A DNA stretch of 64,000 bases, from the NCBI RefSeq assembly GCF_963666025.1, contig NZ_OY762552.1, positions 2,010,001 through 2,074,000 on the forward strand, given 5' to 3'. Source of the DNA: an uncultured Methanobacterium sp. (lineage in GTDB: Archaea; Methanobacteriota; Methanobacteria; Methanobacteriales; Methanobacteriaceae). Both the position numbers and the translations under genes were made by a program. The notes below the pieces were generated by a model. That model searched no databases and was not told the origin of the DNA. It worked only from the letters and a program-made list of their open reading frames with translations. Positions within the stretch are counted from its first letter, which is position 1, and each line of letters starts with the position of its first letter. Positions 17,562 to 26,671 of the stretch are shown here, in pieces.

Positions 17562-18704
17562 ATGGAAGACAAGGGAATACCCAAAGAGCAAGTATACCAA
17601 ATGCTCAGGGAATACAAAGAAAAAGATCTCACCCACCGCTCAGGTAGAATACTCGGATCAATGTGCACCTGTCCCCACCCAGTTGGAGTCAGGGCATATT
17701 CCATGTTTTTAGAATCAAACCTGGGAGATCCAGGACTGTTCCCCGGAACAAAAGCCCTTGAAGAAGAAGTTATTGCCATACTCGGGGGTTTACTTGGGAA
17801 AAAAGATGTTTATGGTCATATTATTACTGGTGGTACTGAAGCCAACCTCATGGCAATGAGAGCCGCCCGTAACATGAAAAACCTGGATAATCCAGAGATT
17901 ATTGTTCCTAAATCAGCACATTTTTCCTTTAAAAAAGCATCTGACATGTTATGTCTTGATTTGAAAATGGCAGATTTGGACGAAGATTATAGGATGGATA
18001 CCTCATCAGTGGAGGAATTAATTTCAGATAACACTGTAGCCATTGTGGGAGTGGCTGGAACCACCGAACTTGGAAAAATAGACCCAATAGAGGATCTTTC
18101 TAAAATTTGCCTGGAAAATGATATTTACTTCCACGTTGATGCTGCTTTTGGAGGTTACACCATACCCTTCCTCAAGGAAGCTGGGTATGATTTACCTGAA
18201 TTTGATTTCAGCCTACCTGGAGTTTCATCCATAACCATAGACCCTCATAAGATGGGCCTTGCTCCGATACCCACTGGGGGGATTCTTTTCCGGAAACACG
18301 AGTACTTGGAAGCAATGGCTGTTGAAACACCATACCTCACTGAGGATCTTCAATCCACAGTGGTGGGTACCCGAACCGGTGCAGCCACCGCAGCCACATG
18401 GGCACTCTTAAAACACCTGGGCCGGGAAGGATACCGGGAAGTTGCCACCAGCTGTATGGAAATCACCCATAAACTGGCTGAAGGGGTTAAAGAAGCAGGA
18501 TTTGAACTGGTAACCGAACCAGAACTGAACATTGTACCATTTCACTCCTCTGAAATTCCAGTAAAAGAAATTGCACGAAGACTTGAGGCTAAAGGTTGGG
18601 CCGTCTCCCTGGCATCATACCCCCGGGCAATAAGAGTCATTGTAATGCCTCATTTAAAACTAGAACATATTGAGGATTTTATAAATGATTTAAAACAGAT
18701 ATAA
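17562..18704 (+). CDS. mfnA: MfnA pyridoxal-phosphate decarboxylase (tyrosine/aspartate)
   Basis: The 380-residue group II decarboxylase is the archaeal MfnA type, which makes tyramine from tyrosine for methanofuran and/or beta-alanine from aspartate for coenzyme A. Motifs are GHIITGGTEANLMAMRAAR near residue 85, FHVDAAFGGYTIPF near residue 190 (Asp contacting the PLP ring), and TIDPHKMGLAPIPTGG with Schiff-base Lys230. The short N-terminus distinguishes it from longer bacterial glutamate decarboxylases. It is probably transcribed alone. Confidence 0.93.
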   Translation: MEDKGIPKEQVYQMLREYKEKDLTHRSGRILGSMCTCPHPVGVRAYSMFLESNLGDPGLFPGTKALEEEVIAILGGLLGKKDVYGHIITGGTEANLMAMRAARNMKNLDNPEIIVPKSAHFSFKKASDMLCLDLKMADLDEDYRMDTSSVEELISDNTVAIVGVAGTTELGKIDPIEDLSKICLENDIYFHVDAAFGGYTIPFLKEAGYDLPEFDFSLPGVSSITIDPHKMGLAPIPTGGILFRKHEYLEAMAVETPYLTEDLQSTVVGTRTGAATAATWALLKHLGREGYREVATSCMEITHKLAEGVKEAGFELVTEPELNIVPFHSSEIPVKEIARRLEAKGWAVSLASYPRAIRVIVMPHLKLEHIEDFINDLKQI

Positions 18705-18963
18705 CTATGATTTTTTAGTTAAATTCCAGTTAATTTATAATTCTAAATTCATATTCCTTTTTAAAAACTAAACTCTATTCAATCCAATAAACTTTATTTA
18801 ACCTAATAAACTATTTTAATCAATAAACTAAGAGTTATCATTCAAATCTAATCTAAATCATTAAATTTATTTTATTCTTTCTCATTAAACCTAATGAAAA
18901 AATAGATTGAGTGCACTTTCTAAGTTAATAGTACACTCACTTGTTTATCTGAAGATACTCAGT

Positions 18964-21018
18964 TTAAATAGACATGCTATCTACTCTGAGGGCAAATTCA
19001 TTGGCATGGGTCCGGGTAGTTCCATAATCTTCGTAGGTATAAGTTTCATAGAGTATTGAAGGGATACCTGCCTTTATTAATGGAATGGTAACATATGCGG
19101 GACTAGTCTGGCCCGGTGGTGAGAAATAGGTTAACCAGGATATTCCATTTTTTATGGTCCAGGCATAGTATTCTGAGGAAGTTCCAGAAATGGGACTGAA
19201 AACGAATCTGGTATAAGCCCAGCTCCCAATATTGGAATGGATATCAATTGCCAACTGGAACTTTTTATTGATTATATCTGGAACTGCGAAGCTATTGGCC
19301 AGTAACTGCCCATTCATTCTACCCTGCTCATAGTTTCCAGCATCTCTAGTTACAGTAACATGGTAAATGTAATAGCAGTACTTCAGGGAGATATCATAGT
19401 CACCGATAGCTTCCATTATGGCCTGATGTGAAGCCTGTTCTATGGGATGTACCCCCACAATATAGGCGATTTTAACTGGGGACATAAGATTACCATAGGG
19501 TCCCATTCTAACAACTTCCCCGTAATCAGTACTTCCCAGAAGAGTGATTGATTTCCAGCGTTTCACATAGATTTCATCTGGTAATAGCCGATGATTTTTA
19601 TAATAATCCATTATCTGACTGTAAACATAAACCTGAGAATGGAAACTAGCTTTACCCAACCCAATAAGTCCGTAAGATGGAGGTTGTCTGTTAATGTTCA
19701 TGTAATTTATTATCCTGCTGGCAAAGTCAACATACTCTGCCTTTAACATGGATCCACTGTTCATCTGTTCGTAACTGGCCGATGGCATGGAGAAATCTTC
19801 AAATACAATAGACTGGTTAAGACCACTATTTACCTGCATCACACTGGACGTGAGCAGATATAAAAACTGAGAAATATTTACCACAACACCTGCAACTTCA
19901 GCAGATTCTGGCAGAGAATTGTAGATATCAAAGTTATTTTTCACATGAATGGCAGTTTCTGCCACCTGATCTACGGTAAAGGTAATGTTGATTCCAGCAA
20001 CGGGTATGTTAACAGTATTCCATGGTTTCAATGCAATATTCACAGGTAAAACCACAGTTGAATTGTAATAGTCAAGGATACGACTGTAAAGATATACCTG
20101 TGATTGGTAGCTGATTTTTCCGAGTCCTATGTAGCCGTAGGGTGGTGCTTGATGGTTCTGGTTCATGTAATCATTTATTCTCTGGGCAAAGTCCAGAAAA
20201 CTGGATAAAGTCATGATTCCTGATTTAAGTGATTCTTCGGTGTATGTGGGTTGGTCGTCGTTTTGTAACAGTATGGGGCTGTGGTTGTCATTGTTAATTT
20301 GGATAATGGCTTGTACTGCTAAATGTAAATATTGGGCGGTGTATATGGTGATTCCGTTCACTGTTATGGTGTTGGGTATGGTTTTGGTGGTTTCTATGAT
20401 GTTTTTTAGTTCTGCAGATGCTTTGGCTATTTGTTCGGGTGTGAATGTGGTGGGTGTTGTGTAGAGTATGGGTATGTTTGAGGTGGTGAATGGTTTGATT
20501 GTTATTGTGGGGGGTAGGGTTCCGGTGGTGTTGTAGAGGCTTAAAATTCGGCTGAATAGGTATACTTGTGATTGGTATCCGATTTTTCCTTGGCCTATGT
20601 AGCCGTAGGGTGGTGCTTGGTTGTTGTTGTTGTTGATGTATTCGTTTAGTCGTCGTGCGAAGTCTTCGTAGTCTGTTTGGGTCATGGTTCCTGTGTTTAA
20701 GGATTCTTCGCTGTATCCTGGTACTTTGTCGTTTTGTAAGGTTATTGGTGTGTTGTTATTGTTCTGTATCTGGTCAGTGGCCTGTGCAGCCAGGTGAAGA
20801 TACTGTGCCGTGTTAACAGTTTGATTTCCAATTGTTACGTTATCTGGTAACTTTTTGTTAGTTTCAATCTGGTTTTGAACAGCAACTGAAGCATTAGCGA
20901 TCTCATCTGGAGTGTAACTGGTCGAATTTGTAGCAGAAACTGCGCCAGCACCTAAAAAAAATACAACTCCCAAAAATAATACCAATGATAAAAGAAATTT
21001 TTTATTAATAATAAACAT
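18964..21018 (-). CDS. Secreted pseudomurein-binding repeat protein with an M14-like zinc peptidase domain
   Basis: The 684-residue protein has a signal peptide (INKKFLLSLVLFLGVVFFLGAGAVSA) and three units of about 155 residues with paired pseudomurein-binding-like motifs (QIETNKKLPDNVTIG; YINNNNNQAPPYG). The C-terminal domain of about 180 residues resembles zinc carboxypeptidases and AstE-like enzymes: GVHPIEQ (His524, Glu527) and AIDIHSNIG (His594) as candidate zinc ligands, and ILYETYTYED (Glu658) as candidate catalytic Glu. I infer a wall-bound peptidase acting on pseudomurein cross-bridges or termini. Its repeats are related to those of the wall protein at 9.2-13.6 kb, but its catalytic end differs. 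GGGGG sits only one base before the ATG, leaving the start slightly uncertain. Confidence 0.8.
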   Translation of the reverse strand: MFIINKKFLLSLVLFLGVVFFLGAGAVSATNSTSYTPDEIANASVAVQNQIETNKKLPDNVTIGNQTVNTAQYLHLAAQATDQIQNNNNTPITLQNDKVPGYSEESLNTGTMTQTDYEDFARRLNEYINNNNNQAPPYGYIGQGKIGYQSQVYLFSRILSLYNTTGTLPPTITIKPFTTSNIPILYTTPTTFTPEQIAKASAELKNIIETTKTIPNTITVNGITIYTAQYLHLAVQAIIQINNDNHSPILLQNDDQPTYTEESLKSGIMTLSSFLDFAQRINDYMNQNHQAPPYGYIGLGKISYQSQVYLYSRILDYYNSTVVLPVNIALKPWNTVNIPVAGINITFTVDQVAETAIHVKNNFDIYNSLPESAEVAGVVVNISQFLYLLTSSVMQVNSGLNQSIVFEDFSMPSASYEQMNSGSMLKAEYVDFASRIINYMNINRQPPSYGLIGLGKASFHSQVYVYSQIMDYYKNHRLLPDEIYVKRWKSITLLGSTDYGEVVRMGPYGNLMSPVKIAYIVGVHPIEQASHQAIMEAIGDYDISLKYCYYIYHVTVTRDAGNYEQGRMNGQLLANSFAVPDIINKKFQLAIDIHSNIGSWAYTRFVFSPISGTSSEYYAWTIKNGISWLTYFSPPGQTSPAYVTIPLIKAGIPSILYETYTYEDYGTTRTHANEFALRVDSMSI

Positions 21019-21313
21019 TCCCCCACTAATTAAGTGAAAATTTTCCTCTTTTTTTTAAATTTGAAGCTTTTAACAAGCTTATTTACTTATTAATCAACAG
21101 GAACATGATAATTTAATCTCTTTTTGTATATTACTCTTATATATTAATATATGTTACATAGATTACTATACAATCGTGTTTAGACATATTTTAAAGATCA
21201 ATAAATTTCAGTTTGTTTAGATTTCATGGATATCATTGATGTTCTTATAAAATTCATTATCAAAAAGAGATTATCAAAATAGGGATATGGTAATGATTAA
21301 TGGAGATAACAAT

Positions 21314-21808
21314 GTGAAGATCATCAAAACACCAATAACCGACCAAACCATTCAAAACCTCAAAATCGGTGATAGAATTCTGATTTCTGGTACCATCCTC
21401 ACAGGCCGTGATGCAGCCCTTCCCAGGTTAGTAAAACTATTAAAAGAAGGTGAAAGTCCGGTGGATGTTGATGGGGCGGTGATCATGCACACCGCAGTAA
21501 GTCCGGCAGGAATTGCACCAACCAGCAGCAACAAAACTGAAATAGAAAGTAGTATTGCTCCTCTGTCTGAAGCAGGGGTGAAAATGCACATTGGAAAAGG
21601 AGCACTGTCTCCAGAAACACAGAATGCTTTAAAAATAAATAAATCTGTCTTTGTGGTTACTCCACCAGCAGCAGCCCTCCTCACCAGTAAAATGACATCA
21701 TCAAAGGTGTTGGCGTTCCCTGAAGAAGGTATGGAAGCCCTACATTGCCTTGAGATAAGGGAGTTTCCAGGAATAGTGGCAGTGGCTCATGGAAAATCTA
21801 TTTATTAA
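21314..21808 (+). CDS. Fumarate hydratase class I beta-type subunit
   Basis: The protein (164 residues) matches the beta or C-terminal domain of class I iron-sulfur fumarase/tartrate dehydratase: KTPITDQTIQNLKIGDRILISGTILTGRDAALPRL at the N-terminus, then HTAVSPAGIAPTSSNKTEIESS, then the Gly-Lys loop IGKGALS and FPEEGMEALHCLEIREFPG at the end. With an alpha subunit encoded elsewhere it would interconvert fumarate and malate in the incomplete reductive citric-acid branch. GTG 21314 is preceded by GGAG at eight bases and matches the usual family start; ATG 21287 and 21293 lie further upstream in frame without a clear ribosome binding site. Confidence 0.9.
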   Translation: MKIIKTPITDQTIQNLKIGDRILISGTILTGRDAALPRLVKLLKEGESPVDVDGAVIMHTAVSPAGIAPTSSNKTEIESSIAPLSEAGVKMHIGKGALSPETQNALKINKSVFVVTPPAAALLTSKMTSSKVLAFPEEGMEALHCLEIREFPGIVAVAHGKSIY

Positions 21809-21841
21809 TAATCAGCTCTATTAATGATTTTGAATATATTT

Positions 21842-22477
21842 TCAGGGCCCTGGTTTCCCAAAAGCCTTATCTCCCGCATCTCCCAGTCCCGGAACAATGT
21901 AACCATCTGAATTAAGTTTTTCATCCACTGCACAAGTGTATATCTCCACATCAGGGTGTTCTTTTTGCACTTGTTCTATGCCCTGCCTGGATGATATCAC
22001 ATTGAGTAAGACCAACCGAAGTGGCTTTCCCTTCTCATTTATACGGTCCAAAATGGCGTTCATGGTGTTTCCAGTGGCCAGCATGGGGTCAGCGATTATC
22101 ACTATTTTATCATCCAGTGAAGGTAGTTTAAAGTAACCAATATCCACTTTAAATGGTGGTTCATCCCTCCGGGAGGCACCCACCACTCCGTACTGTGCAT
22201 TCCTGAAAACCCTCATAATCCCCTCAACCAGGGGAATAGCTGCTCTTAAAACACTCACCACTACGATATCATTTTTATCCTTTATCTTTGTCCCTTCTGC
22301 TATTCCAAGGGGTGTTTGCACAGTAACATATTCTCGCTCAAGGGTGTTGGTTAGTTCATAAGCTAACCAGCGACCTATCTCGATTATCCCGCCCCTGAAA
22401 TGGATGCCATCTATTCCTTCCCTTCTGATCAAGGTGAGTTTTTCCTGCACCAGTAAATGGTCTACGATTTTTATCAT
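21842..22477 (-). CDS. upp: Uracil phosphoribosyltransferase
   Basis: The 211-residue protein converts uracil and PRPP to UMP (pyrimidine salvage). The PRPP loop is visible as IIADPMLATGNTMNAILDRI near residue 130, and the C-terminal uracil site as YIVPGLGDAGDKAFGKPG. VVSVLRAAIPLVEGIMRVF is the conserved dimer/PRPP region. It is convergent with the fumarase gene, 33 bp away. No uracil permease is adjacent. Confidence 0.95.
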   Translation of the reverse strand: MIKIVDHLLVQEKLTLIRREGIDGIHFRGGIIEIGRWLAYELTNTLEREYVTVQTPLGIAEGTKIKDKNDIVVVSVLRAAIPLVEGIMRVFRNAQYGVVGASRRDEPPFKVDIGYFKLPSLDDKIVIIADPMLATGNTMNAILDRINEKGKPLRLVLLNVISSRQGIEQVQKEHPDVEIYTCAVDEKLNSDGYIVPGLGDAGDKAFGKPGP

Positions 22478-22627
22478 TTTTATCTCCGGAAATTTAAGGA
22501 TAAAGTGTAGCTAAAGTGTATAATATCTGTTAATTTATTAGTTTCCTGCATAAAAATATTTTATCAATTATTAATTTTAAAAAAAGTTAATTTAACATTA
22601 AACTCATAAATCTAAACAGGGTTTAAA

Positions 22628-23683
22628 ATGAAGAGGGTAAGTGTACTTTTTATCGCAGCAATACCACTTGTTTTAATAGTAATCATAGCTTTTTTCTTCC
22701 TTTTAACTCCACAAAGTACCAGTAACAATGAAACTGGTTTTGGTACCGAGGTCATTACCCAGAACCTGGATGTTCCCTGGGCAATTGCATTTTTACCTGA
22801 TGATAGTCTCATATTCACCGAGCGTGGGGGGAATGTCAATATCCTTGAGGGGCAGGCCGTTAAAAATGTGGGAAAAATCAATGTTACTGCTAATGGCGAG
22901 TCAGGACTCATGGGAATAGCAGTTGACCCTGATTTTAACCAGAAACACTACATTTACCTGTACTATACCAGTGGAAATAACAACCGTATTTCCCGGTTTG
23001 TTTTGAATGAAACACTAGGCAATGAAACCATCCTGGTAGGAAATATCCCTGCTGCTTCCATTCACAACGGCGGTCGGTTGAAGATTGGTCCAGATGGAAA
23101 ACTTTACGCTACCACTGGAGATGCAGGTAACTCTGCACTGGCACAGGATCCCAACTCATTAGGGGGTAAAATACTCCGCCTGAACCTGGATGGTTCCATA
23201 CCTTCAGATAACCCATTTGGGAGCTACGTGTACAGTTACGGGCACCGTGACCCGCAGGGTATCACATGGGGGCCTACTGGAATTATGTATGAATCAGAAC
23301 ACGGTGAAAGTGCCAATGACGAACTTAATATAATTGTGAAGGGTGGAAACTATGGTTGGCCACTCTATCAAGGAAATGACACTTCCACAGGGTATATAAA
23401 ACCCATCAGGGGATACACAGAGTTCACCCTGGCACCTTCTGGAATAGCCTTTTATCAGGGTGCAGTGTGGATAGCGGGTTTAAGAGGTTCTCAATTAAGG
23501 AAAGTAACTGTGAGTGATGATGGTAATTCAGTCATGGGGGAAAAAGCATTTTTCAGGCAATTGGGAAGGATCCGCGAAGTGGTGGAACATAATGGCTACC
23601 TCTACATCAGCACATCCAACCGGGATGGACGGGGAATTCCCCAGACCGGTGATGATAAAATATTAAAAATAAAAATCAGTTGA
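22628..23683 (+). CDS. PQQ-type soluble aldose sugar dehydrogenase family, membrane-anchored
   Basis: The 351-residue protein has an N-terminal signal anchor (about residues 7-29) and the six-bladed beta-propeller of the glucose/sorbosone dehydrogenase family (LDVPWAIAFLPDDSLIFTERGG; GLMGIAVDPDFNQKHYIYLYYT; HNGGRLKIGPDGKLYATTGDAGN; YGHRDPQGITWGPTG; SEHGESANDELNIIVKGGNYGWP). HNGGR provides the catalytic-type His, and GHRDPQG is the usual PQQ-contact region. In bacteria such enzymes oxidise aldoses with pyrroloquinoline quinone. No PQQ synthesis gene is in the window, so cofactor and substrate are uncertain. It would act outside the membrane. Confidence 0.85.
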   Translation: MKRVSVLFIAAIPLVLIVIIAFFFLLTPQSTSNNETGFGTEVITQNLDVPWAIAFLPDDSLIFTERGGNVNILEGQAVKNVGKINVTANGESGLMGIAVDPDFNQKHYIYLYYTSGNNNRISRFVLNETLGNETILVGNIPAASIHNGGRLKIGPDGKLYATTGDAGNSALAQDPNSLGGKILRLNLDGSIPSDNPFGSYVYSYGHRDPQGITWGPTGIMYESEHGESANDELNIIVKGGNYGWPLYQGNDTSTGYIKPIRGYTEFTLAPSGIAFYQGAVWIAGLRGSQLRKVTVSDDGNSVMGEKAFFRQLGRIREVVEHNGYLYISTSNRDGRGIPQTGDDKILKIKIS

Positions 23684-23712
23684 TTTTAAGTTTTTTTTAG
23701 CTTATTTTTTGT

Positions 23713-24270
23713 TTATTCTTCACTTCCAGAACCATCAAATTTGTTTTTCATTACCACATTTTTACCATGTGCTGATGGTATGACTTTCATATCTCCATCT
23801 TCAAACTCCAGATCCAGTTCTTTTCCTTCATGCAACATGTGGAGGAATATGGCCAGTGATGAGACCTCAGAATGGGGCTGGGTGGTCACTGAAACATTCC
23901 ATTCTGCCTCCTGATACACTTTGCTGGGAACGCGTGAACCACCAACCACCACCAGTTTATCCCTGCTTGAGTTCCGGATTTTTTGAGTGATATCCTGCAC
24001 TGGTTCACCGTACATGGTGAGGTGAACTATTTCTCCACCATTGTTTTTCCATTCATCCAGAAGATTCTGCCAACCTTTACGGTATTCCACCTGGAAATCA
24101 CCTCCCCAACGCTTCACCACATCATGAACATTTTCCATGAGTTTTTTATCATGATCTCCACTTAAAAACACGCCGGATGCTCCCAGTGCCCGTGCAGTGA
24201 GACAGACATGAGTGGTGATCCGTGCATCACGAACCCGGCGATGATCCAATCGTAAAACTTTAACTTCCAT
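23713..24270 (-). CDS. trm56: tRNA (cytidine(56)-2'-O)-methyltransferase
   Basis: The 185-residue protein is archaeal Trm56, a SPOUT-class enzyme that methylates the ribose of C56 in the T-loop of tRNA. The N-terminus VLRLDHRRVRDARITTHVCLTARALGA and the knot-forming VHLTMYGEPVQD and VVVGGSRVPSKVY segments are characteristic. Its ATG directly abuts the cobS stop codon, so it is the last gene of a cobZ-cobS-trm56 transcript. Confidence 0.92.
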   Translation of the reverse strand: MEVKVLRLDHRRVRDARITTHVCLTARALGASGVFLSGDHDKKLMENVHDVVKRWGGDFQVEYRKGWQNLLDEWKNNGGEIVHLTMYGEPVQDITQKIRNSSRDKLVVVGGSRVPSKVYQEAEWNVSVTTQPHSEVSSLAIFLHMLHEGKELDLEFEDGDMKVIPSAHGKNVVMKNKFDGSGSEE

Positions 24271-25110
24271 TTAAACACTCCCTGAAATGAATATAACTAT
24301 GAATAAAAGGGATAACATCCTTCCCATTTCATTTGATGCACCTAAGATATCTCCATTAGTCCATTTGAAATTTTTTCGGGTGATAAGAGTCATTATCAAT
24401 CCTGAAACAAGACCACCCAGTATACCGATGACTCCAGTGTAACTACCAGTTACTCCCAGGTAGTTGAAACCCAGTAATCCTAAAATAATGCAGAGGGCCA
24501 CTGATCCAATGAGCAGTTTCCAATCCATGTTATTGATGAAGTACTGGCCAGTACCATCTTTCAGTGGTTGGGAAAAGGTTGCACAGGTCACCAGGCTGAG
24601 TTTGGCAGCTACTTCCGACACAAAAATGGCCGGTAAAATGTAAACTGCAGATAAGGATGTAATGGAGGTAACAGTTACCAGGGAAACAATTAAAAGCAAG
24701 GCCAGGCCACCGGTACCTATCCTTTTATCCCGCATTATTTCTATCTTTCGTTTGGGGTCTCCATGGGCCATGAGGCCATCACCAAAATCAACTAAACCAT
24801 CCAGGTGATGGAAACCAGTGAAACTAATTGCCAAACTGTAAATCAGTGCTGCGGATAAGAGTTGAGATAGATGTAGTGGATACACAAGTAGCCATCCAAA
24901 GCCACCTGCAATAATTCCAATGAAAGCTCCAATTATTGGCCAGATAAAGGTGAACTTTGCCATCTCTGAGATGGTGCTGTGAATATTTAGGGGTAGTATT
25001 GTAGAGAATGATACCAGACCTAAGAAACCATGTATGCTGATGTGGGATTCATCATCTTTACTGGTCATATTAGATTGGGGAACTTTTCCCTGAAGATCTT
25101 TATTGGACAC
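24271..25110 (-). CDS. cobS: Adenosylcobinamide-GDP ribazoletransferase
   Basis: The 279-residue membrane protein joins alpha-ribazole (or its phosphate) to adenosylcobinamide-GDP, the last assembly step of corrinoid synthesis needed for methyltransferases. The family signature HHLDGLVDFGDGLMAHGDPKRKIEIMRDKRIGTGG (split over residues about 98-135) is complete, with Asp-rich metal-binding residues. At least six hydrophobic segments follow. An unusual polar N-terminus of about 25 residues precedes the first conserved FSTILPLNI segment. It sits between cobZ and trm56 on the same strand. Confidence 0.94.
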   Translation of the reverse strand: MSNKDLQGKVPQSNMTSKDDESHISIHGFLGLVSFSTILPLNIHSTISEMAKFTFIWPIIGAFIGIIAGGFGWLLVYPLHLSQLLSAALIYSLAISFTGFHHLDGLVDFGDGLMAHGDPKRKIEIMRDKRIGTGGLALLLIVSLVTVTSITSLSAVYILPAIFVSEVAAKLSLVTCATFSQPLKDGTGQYFINNMDWKLLIGSVALCIILGLLGFNYLGVTGSYTGVIGILGGLVSGLIMTLITRKNFKWTNGDILGASNEMGRMLSLLFIVIFISGSV

Positions 25111-25155
25111 TTTTCATTCCTTCTTGGTCAATTTTATTCCTTTTTGGGACATTTT

Positions 25156-25602
25156 TCATTCCTCAAAGATTTTGGACATGCAACCGGCAATTAGACCTGC
25201 AAAAACATCATCCAGCATGGGGCCCAGTATCCCGAGGGTCCCTGGTTTTGCTTCATCATACCGTTTAAAGTTAAAAATGGCCTTGGTGCCAGCGATCTGG
25301 TTGGCAATGGCCATCCCAAGAACTTCGTCTGAGTAGAGGTAGGCTGGATCATCATCCACATCCACACCTTTAATTCGGTGATTTAAGAGGTCTTCTTCAA
25401 CTCGAATACCGGCTATAATCAACACTATGACATTAATGTCTTTTAATGATGTCCTAATCTGTTTTTCCAGTCTTATTTCCAGTTCTTCAGTTTTATCCAC
25501 ACCTGCCAGGAGTTCCAATCCTGCTTCCACCAGCTGTGGTACTTCAACTCCTGCTTTGCTCATGTAGTCATAAATCGAGCCAGATACGTCATTATCTTTC
25601 AT
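25156..25602 (-). CDS. cobZ: Alpha-ribazole-5'-phosphate phosphatase CobZ (PgpA-like)
   Basis: The protein (148 residues) belongs to the PgpA-like family in which methanogen CobZ replaces bacterial CobC. Motifs are DDDPAYLYSDEVLGMAIANQIAGTKAIFNFKRYD near residue 90 and KPGTLGILGPMLDDVFAGLIAGC at the end; the acidic residues presumably bind Mg2+. Its place directly before cobS supports removal of phosphate from the lower-ligand precursor rather than a phospholipid role. ATG 25602 has GGGTG five bases upstream and is preferred to ATG 25614. Confidence 0.85.
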   Translation of the reverse strand: MKDNDVSGSIYDYMSKAGVEVPQLVEAGLELLAGVDKTEELEIRLEKQIRTSLKDINVIVLIIAGIRVEEDLLNHRIKGVDVDDDPAYLYSDEVLGMAIANQIAGTKAIFNFKRYDEAKPGTLGILGPMLDDVFAGLIAGCMSKIFEE

Positions 25603-25929
25603 TAAAACACCCATAATCTATAATATTAAGAGGTATTCACTATCTAAAATAGTTTATTCTAAATAATAAAGAACCCATTAAGTTTAAATTTTCTTTTTGT
25701 AGTCTTTTCTTTTATAGTAATTTTGTTTTTAGTTGTAGTCTGTATATAATCGGTTATGTAAATTTAATTTCTTTCCCGAAATTATCCAAACGAATATTAT
25801 TTAGATAATTGGCAACATAAATAGCATTAGAGTTGGATTGAAAATATGGGAATATTAGGTTCTAAAGTAGAATTTAATATTCTAAATGGTAGTTAAAAAC
25901 GGATGTTATCAATATATGGGGGTGTTATA

Positions 25930-26433
25930 TTGAAAGTTCATCTTAGAGTCTTTGTAGAGGTAGAAAACCTGGGAAAAGCTATGAATGCCCTTGTTGATGC
26001 CGGAATCACAGGGTTTTATATCCTGGAGTACAAAGGCATGTCCCCTCAGGACTGGAAAGGGTTTTCCATTAAGGAAGATCCCAAGTCTGCCATTGGGCTT
26101 ATTAAGGACTACGCCACCGATGCAGTACTGGTCTGCAGTGTAGTAGATGAAGAGAAAATAGATGGTATAGTAGAATCTGTAATGCAGGCACTGGAGGGCG
26201 AAAAATATACTATTCTGGAAGTGCCTATCCGCAGAATTATAGTCAGTAAACAGGACCATGAAAAAGAAAGGGCTGAAACATGGTTACTTGAGAAAGAGGT
26301 ACCCTGTTTCTATTGTGGCGAAAATTCTGTTCAAAGGATAAGAATCGACATGAACAAGGCTAAAATATGGTGCACTAACTGTGGTGCAGCCCGTTACTAC
26401 CTCATAAAAGGTGTGGAAAAGGGGGGAAGCTGA
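25930..26433 (+). CDS. PII-like protein with C-terminal zinc ribbon (MJ1244-type)
   Basis: The first 110 residues have the beta-alpha-beta pattern of a nitrogen-regulatory PII homologue (KVHLRVFVEVENLGKAMNALVDAGITGFYILEYKGM, then AVLVCSVVDEEKIDGIVESVMQAL), and the rest carries CFYCG and CTNCG, a four-cysteine zinc ribbon. It resembles the uncharacterised MJ1244 family of methanogens; the function is unknown and a signalling role is only inferred. TTG 25930 has GGGGG seven bases upstream and gives an N-terminus starting at the PII fold; ATG 25903 has no such site. Its stop overlaps the next start (TGATG). Confidence 0.7.
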   Translation: MKVHLRVFVEVENLGKAMNALVDAGITGFYILEYKGMSPQDWKGFSIKEDPKSAIGLIKDYATDAVLVCSVVDEEKIDGIVESVMQALEGEKYTILEVPIRRIIVSKQDHEKERAETWLLEKEVPCFYCGENSVQRIRIDMNKAKIWCTNCGAARYYLIKGVEKGGS

Positions 26434-26600
26434 TGGCAGTTAAAAAATGGAAACTTGAAAAGGGAGCCAACTGTTATAACTGTGGAGATGCCACCACTCA
26501 GGATATAGAGGTTGATGAGTTCAACATTAAAATACGCTGCCGTGAATGTGGATTCAGCAGGTATTACACCTTCCATATGGTGGATTTGCCCCGTAAATGA
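26433..26600 (+). CDS. Small zinc-ribbon protein
   Basis: A 55-residue ORF begins in the TGATG overlap with the preceding gene's stop. It encodes MAVKKWKLEKGANCYNCG near its start and RCRECGFSRYYTFHM near its end, so the four cysteines form a zinc ribbon similar to the C-terminal half of its neighbour (both share the CG-x-x-RYY pattern). The overlap and similarity suggest translational coupling and a shared complex. It is too short to be found by most gene callers. Function unknown. Confidence 0.8.
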   Translation: MAVKKWKLEKGANCYNCGDATTQDIEVDEFNIKIRCRECGFSRYYTFHMVDLPRK

Positions 26601-26646
26601 CCTGTAAATAGTGTCGAATAAAAATTTGAATGATTTTAAAAAAAGA

Positions 26647-26671
26647 AAATAGGCGTGTTTAACACACCTAT

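Noticed and set aside
25156..25602. Annotation as phosphatidylglycerophosphatase A
   Set aside because: It is the same superfamily, but the adjacency to cobS and the methanogen context favour CobZ.
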